Source: UQRS01 sp050946935
GTDB taxonomy: Bacteria; Bacillota; Clostridia; Oscillospirales; Acutalibacteraceae
Reading direction: 5' to 3'
DNA length: 28,630 nt
Assembly (NCBI GenBank): GCA_050946935.1
Contig: JBMNVR010000022.1
Location: forward strand, 1 to 28,630
A model generated the notes under the pieces. That model was given only the letters and a program-made list of their open reading frames with translations, did not search any database and was not told the origin of the DNA. How positions within the stretch are numbered: the stretch's first letter is position 1; each line of letters begins with the position of its first letter. Below, one piece after another: positions 23,617 to 28,630 of this stretch. Made by a program: the position numbers and the translations under genes.

Positions 23617-25848
23617 ATGAACAGCACAGCGTGGGCCGGCTTCAAACCCGGAAAATGGCAGGAGGAGATCAACCTCCGTGATTTTATCCAGACCAACTAC
23701 ACACCCTACGTCGGGGACGAGGGATTTTTGTCCCCCGCGACCGCGCGAACCGACGAGCTGAACGCAAAGCTCAACGCCCTCTTTAAAGCCGAGCAGGAGA
23801 AGGGCGGCGTACTGGATATCGATACCGAGACGGTCACCTCCCTGACCTCCTACGCTCCCGGGTATCTGGATAAGGAGAAGGAGATCATCGTCGGCCTGCA
23901 AACCGACCGGCCGCTCAAGCGGGGGGTCAACCCCTTTGGCGGCATCAACATGACCCGCAAGGCCTGCAAAGCCTACGGCTACACCCTGTCGGACAAGGTA
24001 GAGGAGGAATTTACCTTCCGCACCACCCACAACGACGGGGTTTTCCGCGTATATAACGAGGATATCCGCGCCGCCCGGCACTGCGGCATCATCACCGGCC
24101 TGCCCGACGCCTACGGAAGAGGGCGGATCATCGGCGACTACCGGCGGGTGGCGCTCTACGGCGTGGACGCCCTGATCGAGCAAAAACAGGCAGACAAGGC
24201 GGCTGTTGCGAACGGCCCGGTCGATGCGGACAAAATCCGCCTGCTTGAGGAGCTGTTCCAGCAGATCACCTTCCTCGGCCGGCTGAAGGAGATGGCCGCC
24301 ATGTACGGCTTTGACATCTCCGGACCGGCAACCAACGCTAAGGAAGCGGTGCAGTGGCTCTATTTCGCCTACCTCGGCGCCATCAAGGAACAGAACGGCG
24401 CGGCCATGAGCCTCGGCCGGACGAGCACCTTCCTCGACATCTATTTTACCCGCGATATAGACAGGGGTCTTCTGGACGAGAGCGGCGCGCAGGAGATTTT
24501 AGACGATTTCGTCATGAAACTGCGGATGGCGCGGCATCTGCGCACACCCGAGTACAACGAGCTGTTCGCCGGTGACCCCATGTGGATCACCGAATCAGTC
24601 GGCGGCGTGGGGGAGGATGGACGGCCGCTGGTCACCAAAACCTCCTTTCGGATGCTGCACACTCTCTATACTCTCGGACCGTCGGCCGAGCCGAATCTGA
24701 CCGTCCTCTGGTCAAAGGACCTGCCGGAGAGCTTCAAGCGTTACGCCGCCAAGGTTTCCTGCGACACCGACGCCATCCAGTATGAGAACGACGACCTCAT
24801 GCGGCAAAAATTCGGGGATGACTATGCCATCGCCTGCTGCGTTTCGGCCATGCGGGTCGGCAAGGATATGCAGTTTTTCGGCGCCAGAGCCAATCTGGCC
24901 AAGCTGCTGCTCATGAGCCTCAACGGTGGCCGGGACGAAAAGACCGGCATGCAGGTCGCGCCGGCCGCGCCGGCCTATGACGGGGAGTACCTCGAGTACG
25001 AACGAGTGACCGAACTGATGGACCGGTATCGTCCCTGGCTGGCCAAGACCTACGTCACCGCGATGAACATGATTCATTATATGCACGACAAATATGCCTA
25101 TGAAAAGACCCAGATGGCGCTGCACGATACCGATGTGCACCGCTTCATGGCCTTCGGAATCGCGGGGCTGTCGGTGCTGGCCGACTCCCTCTCGGCCATC
25201 AAATACGCAAAGGTACGGGTCATCCGCGACCAGAGCGGCCTCATCACCGATTTTGAGACAGTCGGCGATTTCCCGGCCTATGGCAACGATGACGACCGAG
25301 TGGATGCCATCGCCGTCGAGCAGGTAGGAAAATTCTTCGACGCCCTGCGGGCGGTTCCAACCTACCGCGGCGCCGAGCACACCCTCTCTATCCTGACCAT
25401 CACCTCCAACGTAGTCTACGGCAAAAAAACCGGTTCGACCCCCGACGGCCGCAAGGCGGGCGAGCCCTTCGCCCCCGGCGCCAACCCGATGCACAACCGG
25501 GAAAAAAACGGCGCCCTGGCCTCTCTCAACTCGGTGGCCAAGCTGTCCTACGACGTCTGCAAGGACGGCATTTCCAACACCTTCTCCATCCTGCCGCAGG
25601 CGCTGGGCAACGACGACGAGAGCCGATACAAAAACCTCTGCGGCATCATTGACGGCTATTTTGCTCAAATGGCCCAGCATCTCAACGTCAACGTCCTCTG
25701 CCGGGAGACGCTGATCGACGCCATGGAGCATCCCGAAAAGTATCCCAATCTGACCATCCGGGTTTCGGGCTATGCGGTCAACTTCCATAAGCTGTCGAAA
25801 GAACAACAGCGGGAGGTCATTTCCCGCACCTTTCATGAGGTGATGTAG
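23617..25848 (+). CDS. pflB: Formate C-acetyltransferase (pyruvate formate-lyase)
   Basis: 743 residues, the usual length. The frame is open upstream to 23350, but the ATG at 23617 gives the typical PFL start (AWAGFKPGKWQEEINLRDFI) with AAAGGA 11 bases away; ATG 23608 is too close to it. PFL splits pyruvate plus CoA into acetyl-CoA and formate by a radical mechanism and is oxygen-sensitive. Active-site C407-C408 in IACCVSAM, the glycyl radical G718 in RVSGYAVNF, and the SLGRTSTFLDIYF substrate region are intact. It is followed after one base by its activase gene. Confidence 0.98.
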   Translation: MNSTAWAGFKPGKWQEEINLRDFIQTNYTPYVGDEGFLSPATARTDELNAKLNALFKAEQEKGGVLDIDTETVTSLTSYAPGYLDKEKEIIVGLQTDRPLKRGVNPFGGINMTRKACKAYGYTLSDKVEEEFTFRTTHNDGVFRVYNEDIRAARHCGIITGLPDAYGRGRIIGDYRRVALYGVDALIEQKQADKAAVANGPVDADKIRLLEELFQQITFLGRLKEMAAMYGFDISGPATNAKEAVQWLYFAYLGAIKEQNGAAMSLGRTSTFLDIYFTRDIDRGLLDESGAQEILDDFVMKLRMARHLRTPEYNELFAGDPMWITESVGGVGEDGRPLVTKTSFRMLHTLYTLGPSAEPNLTVLWSKDLPESFKRYAAKVSCDTDAIQYENDDLMRQKFGDDYAIACCVSAMRVGKDMQFFGARANLAKLLLMSLNGGRDEKTGMQVAPAAPAYDGEYLEYERVTELMDRYRPWLAKTYVTAMNMIHYMHDKYAYEKTQMALHDTDVHRFMAFGIAGLSVLADSLSAIKYAKVRVIRDQSGLITDFETVGDFPAYGNDDDRVDAIAVEQVGKFFDALRAVPTYRGAEHTLSILTITSNVVYGKKTGSTPDGRKAGEPFAPGANPMHNREKNGALASLNSVAKLSYDVCKDGISNTFSILPQALGNDDESRYKNLCGIIDGYFAQMAQHLNVNVLCRETLIDAMEHPEKYPNLTIRVSGYAVNFHKLSKEQQREVISRTFHEVM

Positions 25849-25849
25849 C

Positions 25850-26581
25850 ATGCCGGACGTCAGCACGGTAACCGGACGGGTGCATTCCTTCCAGAGCCTC
25901 GGCGCGGTCGACGGGCCGGGGCTGCGGTTTGTCGTTTTTATGCAGGGCTGCCCGCTCCGCTGCGCTTACTGCCACAATCCGGACGCCTGGGACGCCACCG
26001 GCGGGACGCTTTACACGGCCGAAGAGGTCTGCCGCCGCGTCCTGCGGTACAGGTCCTACTTTGGGGCGGAGGGCGGCGTTACCCTCAGCGGCGGGGAGGC
26101 GCTGGCCCAGCCCGATTTTGCTGCCGCCCTCTTCCGGCTTCTGAAGGCGGAGGGAATCCACACCGCCCTCGATACCTCCGGGATCGGGACACTCTCCGCC
26201 GCACGGCGGGTGCTCCGGTATACCGACCTCGTTCTCTGCGACATCAAATTCACAACGGAGGAGGATTACCGCCGGTACTGCGGCGGCTCCTTCGCCGCGG
26301 TGGAGGATTTCCTCCGCCTGACCGAGGAGATGCGCGTTCCCCTCTGGGTGCGGCAGGTTGTGGCGCCCGGCCTCACCGACCGGGAGGAAACGACCGGCCA
26401 GGTGATTTCAATCGCAGGAAAGTACCGCAATCTGCAAAAAATCGAGCTGCTGCCCTTCAGAAAGCTCTGCCAGAGCAAATACGACGCCATGGGAATACCC
26501 TTCCCGCTGCGCGACACGCCCGAGTGCGATGTGGAAACGCTCAGCCGGCTGCGGGCGCTGATCCCGGTGGAGCTTCGGTAA
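25850..26581 (+). CDS. pflA: Pyruvate formate-lyase activating enzyme (radical SAM)
   Basis: 243 residues. Radical SAM motif C34-x3-C38-x2-C41 (CPLRCAYC) binds the [4Fe-4S] cluster that cleaves S-adenosylmethionine to place the radical on PflB G718. The SAM-binding GGVTLSGGEAL and the DTSG motif are present; DGPGLRFVVFMQGC is typical of PFL activases. GAGGTGA in the end of pflB is its binding site. There is no T-rich terminator directly behind it; the nearest candidates are at 26613-26658 and 26834-26879. Confidence 0.97.
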   Translation: MPDVSTVTGRVHSFQSLGAVDGPGLRFVVFMQGCPLRCAYCHNPDAWDATGGTLYTAEEVCRRVLRYRSYFGAEGGVTLSGGEALAQPDFAAALFRLLKAEGIHTALDTSGIGTLSAARRVLRYTDLVLCDIKFTTEEDYRRYCGGSFAAVEDFLRLTEEMRVPLWVRQVVAPGLTDREETTGQVISIAGKYRNLQKIELLPFRKLCQSKYDAMGIPFPLRDTPECDVETLSRLRALIPVELR

Positions 26582-26601
26582 GGACGGACAATGCAAAATG
26601 A

Positions 26602-26868
26602 GAAAAACCACACGGTACACCACCGCCTGTTCGTCCCGACACAGGCGGTGGTGTACCGGTCGGACACAATCCCATCTCGATCCTCATCCCCTGTCACCGG
26701 GTCGTCGAACGAAGCGGAAGCCTGACCGGTTACACCGGCAGGCTGGAGAAAAAGGCGCGCCTCCTCGCGCCGGAGGTGGACACATCGGCCTTTTTCTTCC
26801 CGGAAAAGGGTAAGGCGCGGCAGACCGCTCCATGCAGCGCCTCGCGACGCTTCTCCGGCTCAGGGTAA
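26602..26868 (+). pseudogene. ogt: C-terminal remnant of a methylated-DNA--protein-cysteine methyltransferase
   Basis: An open frame without start codon or binding site, ending at TAA 26866-26868. Codons from about 26647 to 26780 read GHNPISILIPCHRVV, then SLTGYTGRLEKKARLL, which is the hallmark end of Ogt/MGMT: the alkyl-acceptor PCHRV and the S-x-x-G-Y-x-x-G-L loop. The N-terminal domain, the arginine-finger helix and the first part of the helix-turn-helix are missing, and the residues after LLAPEV look unrelated, so it cannot be a working enzyme. The homology begins inside the right arm of the inverted repeat. Confidence 0.8.
26613..26658. repeat. Perfect 18-bp inverted repeat
   Basis: CGGTACACCACCGCCTGT (26613-26630) and its exact complement at 26641-26658 around a 10-base loop. 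It follows the pflA stop by 32 bases. There is no T run on the + strand; the minus strand shows TGTGGTTTTTC. The right arm runs into the ogt remnant. Confidence 0.9.
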
Positions 26869-26879
26869 GGCGCTGTTTT
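26834..26879 (+). terminator. Terminator-like hairpin downstream of the pfl unit
   Basis: CAGCGCC pairs with GGCGCTG, directly followed by TTTTTT. The loop is long (about 28 bases), so the call is tentative. It would stop read-through before the next promoter. Confidence 0.5.
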
Positions 26880-26891
26880 TTCGTATTGTAT

Positions 26892-26920
26892 TTGCTTTTT
26901 CATCATATATTTGATATAAT
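26892..26920 (+). promoter_or_regulatory. Strong extended -10 promoter
   Basis: TTGCTT (26892-26897), a 17-base spacer and a perfect TATAAT (26915-26920) preceded by TG. The start would be near 26927, about 325 bases before the transporter ATG. Confidence 0.8.
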
Positions 26921-26930
26921 AAAAAATAAC

Positions 26931-26979
26931 CGCCAAATCGGGTTGAAGCAAAGGTTTCTCCGGCGGCGGGTATTTTTTT
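26931..26979 (+). terminator. Early terminator or attenuator just after the promoter
   Basis: AATAACCGCC (about 26926-26934) pairs with one mismatch with GGCGGGTATT, followed by seven Ts (26973-26979). Transcription from the preceding promoter would give an RNA of about 50-55 bases unless the signal is overridden. An alternative pairing of AACCG with CGGGTT (ending at 26944) could break the terminator stem. Confidence 0.55.
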
Positions 26980-27253
26980 GTCGTCGTGTCTCCCGGTTGT
27001 CATGCAAAAGCATGACGAGGGGGGCGGCATCAAAATCATGAAAGCGAGCAGAACCCCTCCCGAATTATGTACGCCTGTATATAAACCTCCATCGCGGCTT
27101 TCCAAAGTGGCAGGGAAAGACCACAGCCCCCCTCCCGCACGGCGCGTTACGCAAAGAGCCGCCCCCCTGGACGGCCGGATGCCCTGAAAGATGTCTCTTT
27201 CTTGCGCCCCGCGCTGCGGTGCAGCCGACTCTGTATATAAAAGGATGGTTCGG

Positions 27254-28456
27254 ATGAAACGTATCAAAGAATACCGCAATTATATCGTGCTGTTCGTCTT
27301 TGTTGTCGCGGCCTTTATCGCATATAAAATCATCGACAACGTCCCGGCGATGGCGACCGCGCTGTCGACGCTGGTCGGCATCCTATCCCCATTCCTGACC
27401 GGCTTTGTGATTGCTTTTGTCCTTTCCATCCCTATGAACAGGATTGAAAAGCTGCTGAAAAAATCCAAAAAGGCTTTTTTAATCCATCACACACGGGGAG
27501 TTTCCGTTGCGATCGTATACGTTTTATTGATCGCTTTGGTCGGCGGAACGCTGGCCTTTGTCATCCCGCCCCTGGCGCGCAGCCTGATCGACCTGATCGG
27601 CAAGCTGCCGGCTTATTATGCCCAAGCGGTGGCCTGGGTCGACTCTCTGACCGTGGACGGTAAAATCGCCGGATTTACCCTGGCTCTTCCGGAAGAATTT
27701 TCAGTCGCTTCCCTGCTGTCCGGCGTCGACCTCAGCGCCCTGTCCACCTATGCGCAGGGGGTTTTCGCTTTCGGAAGCGGAATCGTCAGCCTGTTCTTAT
27801 CGCTGATTGTTTCCATCTACATGCTGTTGAGCAAGGAATCACTGATCGGCTCAGTCAAACGGCTGGTCCGGGTGGTGACGCCCAAACGGGCGGCTGCCGT
27901 TCTGATCAAATACACCGACCTCATCAGCGACACGTTTTATAAATATATTTACAGCCAGTTGGTGGATGCCCTGATCGTCGGGCTGGCCTGCGTCATCGGC
28001 TTTTTGATCGCCGGCGTTCCCTATGCCGCCCTGCTGGGTATCGCGGTCGGCCTCGCCAACCTGATCCCCTACTTTGGCGCGATCATTTCGGGCGTATGCG
28101 TTGTGCTGATCTGCCTGCTGTCCGGAAATCCGGTGCAGGCGATCATCGTCGCCGTACTGATCGTTGTTATTCAGCAGGTTGACTGCAACCTGATCCAGCC
28201 CAAAATTATCGGAGTAAACGTCGGGATCAAGCCGCTCTACGTCCTGCTGGCCATCACGGTGGGCGGCGGCCTGTTCGGCGTACCCGGCATGGTGCTGGGC
28301 GTACCGGTCATCGCCGTGCTCAAGACCATGCTCTCCGACTTCATCCGCTTCCGGGAAGAGAAAATGTCCATCTGCGCCGCCGACCCACCGGAAGATCCTG
28401 CGGCAGAGGCGGCGGACGGCCCATCTGATCCAGCCGGAACGGCAGAAGACAGATAG
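27254..28456 (+). CDS. AI-2E family transporter (PerM/YdbI-like permease)
   Basis: 400 residues. The ATG at 27254 has AAAAGGATGG 5-6 bases upstream; the open frame reaches 27191 but without a binding site. Seven to eight membrane helices and the family signatures LANLIPYFGAIISG, QQVDCNLIQPKIIG and VPGMVLGVPVIAV are clear. The family name comes from E. coli TqsA (autoinducer-2 export), but many members carry other cargo or act as ion antiporters, so the substrate is unknown. The tail after residue 370 is acidic and low-complexity (Pro/Ala/Asp/Glu). The long leader suggests regulation before translation. Confidence 0.93.
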   Translation: MKRIKEYRNYIVLFVFVVAAFIAYKIIDNVPAMATALSTLVGILSPFLTGFVIAFVLSIPMNRIEKLLKKSKKAFLIHHTRGVSVAIVYVLLIALVGGTLAFVIPPLARSLIDLIGKLPAYYAQAVAWVDSLTVDGKIAGFTLALPEEFSVASLLSGVDLSALSTYAQGVFAFGSGIVSLFLSLIVSIYMLLSKESLIGSVKRLVRVVTPKRAAAVLIKYTDLISDTFYKYIYSQLVDALIVGLACVIGFLIAGVPYAALLGIAVGLANLIPYFGAIISGVCVVLICLLSGNPVQAIIVAVLIVVIQQVDCNLIQPKIIGVNVGIKPLYVLLAITVGGGLFGVPGMVLGVPVIAVLKTMLSDFIRFREEKMSICAADPPEDPAAEAADGPSDPAGTAEDR

Positions 28457-28484
28457 TCTCCCTTTTGCCTCCACGCATCGCACC

Positions 28485-28513
28485 GCCCGGCCGATTTTTG
28501 ATTCCGGCCGGGC
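28485..28513 (+). terminator. GC-rich hairpin after the transporter gene
   Basis: GCCCGGCCG (28485-28493) pairs exactly with CGGCCGGGC (28505-28513). There is no T run after it, so it may be a weak or factor-assisted terminator. Confidence 0.45.
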
Positions 28514-28550
28514 AGGAGAACCGGAGACGCCTTCCCCCCACATCTTTGCA

Positions 28551-28579
28551 TTGACAAATTTGCCAAAATCCTGTATTAT
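28551..28579 (+). promoter_or_regulatory. Promoter of the tRNA-Arg gene
   Basis: TTGACA (28551-28556), a 17-base spacer and TATTAT (28574-28579). The predicted start near 28586 is about 6 bases before the tRNA. Confidence 0.85.
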
Positions 28580-28591
28580 GTTTTGGTACCT

Positions 28592-28630
28592 GCCCCCTTA
28601 GTTAAATGGATATAATAAACCCCTCCTAAG
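28592..28630 (+). tRNA. tRNA-Arg (anticodon CCU), 5' part, cut by the window edge
   Basis: The bases from 28592 follow the bacterial tRNA-Arg(CCU) pattern: a GCCCCCT acceptor half, TA, the D-arm with TTAGTTAAATGGATATAA, then an anticodon arm whose loop reads CTCCTAA with anticodon CCT. The sequence ends in the anticodon stem, so the T-arm and 3' end are outside the window. It closely resembles E. coli argW over the visible part. tRNA-Arg(CCU) genes are frequent integration sites. Confidence 0.85.

Larger units (their letters stand above)
26582..27253. other. Intergenic region between pflA and the AI-2E transporter gene
   Basis: About 670 bases holding an 18-bp inverted repeat, an ogt fragment, a duplicated 12-mer (AGGGTAAGGCGC at 26807-26818 and 26862-26873), a terminator, a strong promoter followed at once by another terminator, a GTCATGC/GCATGAC hairpin (26999-27016) and the long leader of the next gene. 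No intact gene is seen. Confidence 0.5.

Noticed and set aside
1..28630. CRISPR array, known riboswitch, rRNA or phage structural genes
   Set aside because: No regularly spaced long repeats with unique spacers, no recognisable riboswitch consensus, no rRNA sequence, and no capsid, portal or terminase-like protein was seen on either strand.

Overview
The window looks like chromosomal DNA of a strictly anaerobic, moderately GC-rich member of the Clostridia, most likely of the Oscillospiraceae/Ruminococcaceae type. The evidence is the gene set: a complete RnfCDGEAB complex, pyruvate formate-lyase with its activase, a PyrK/PyrD-B dihydroorotate dehydrogenase pair, a zinc-ribbon/kinase/PASTA protein, DUF421 and DUF1934 proteins, and AGGAGG-type ribosome binding sites. 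No rRNA gene is present to fix the genus. Most of the window is conserved core metabolism rather than an accessory island, and I did not find a clear new multi-gene system. The most unusual items are a PASTA kinase with degraded catalytic motifs, a promoter that runs straight into a terminator upstream of a transporter gene, a regularly spaced heptamer repeat in the murI promoter, and an ogt gene fragment abutting a perfect 18-bp inverted repeat.

Layout. 1-98: C-terminal end of a transposase. 99-667: no convincing gene, then the leader of the kinase-like gene. 668-2413 (+): PASTA (pseudo)kinase, converging on a DUF421 membrane protein (2537-3247, -) across a shared hairpin. 3489-4844 (-): glutamate dehydrogenase, with a clear promoter and terminator. 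4845-5676: largely empty. 5677-6899 (-): an XRE regulator followed by pgeF. 7247-7770 (+): a two-gene cassette of a small helical protein and a sigma-region-4-like protein, ended by a terminator. 7992-13009 (+): rnfCDGEAB, tightly packed, ended by a strong bidirectional terminator. 13230-22564 (-): ten genes in one direction with short gaps, in transcription order murI, DUF1934, argS, ydcF-like, pyrC, pyrF, pyrK, pyrD, ruvX, cysK. 22882-23337 (+): small membrane protein. 23617-26581 (+): pflB-pflA. About 26602-26868: ogt remnant and hairpins. 27254-28456 (+): AI-2E family transporter. 28592 to the right edge: start of a tRNA-Arg(CCU) gene with its own promoter.

How the genes fit together. PflB/PflA split pyruvate to acetyl-CoA and formate without oxygen. 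Rnf couples ferredoxin and NADH redox to an ion gradient. GdhA links 2-oxoglutarate and ammonium to glutamate. MurI turns L-glutamate into D-glutamate for peptidoglycan, and PgeF is thought to keep peptidoglycan precursors correct. PyrC, PyrD/PyrK and PyrF cover three steps of UMP synthesis; pyrB and pyrE are not in the window. The PASTA protein would sense the wall if its ectodomain binds muropeptides as in relatives. Start sites were chosen mainly by ribosome-binding-site spacing, so several differ from the longest open frame.
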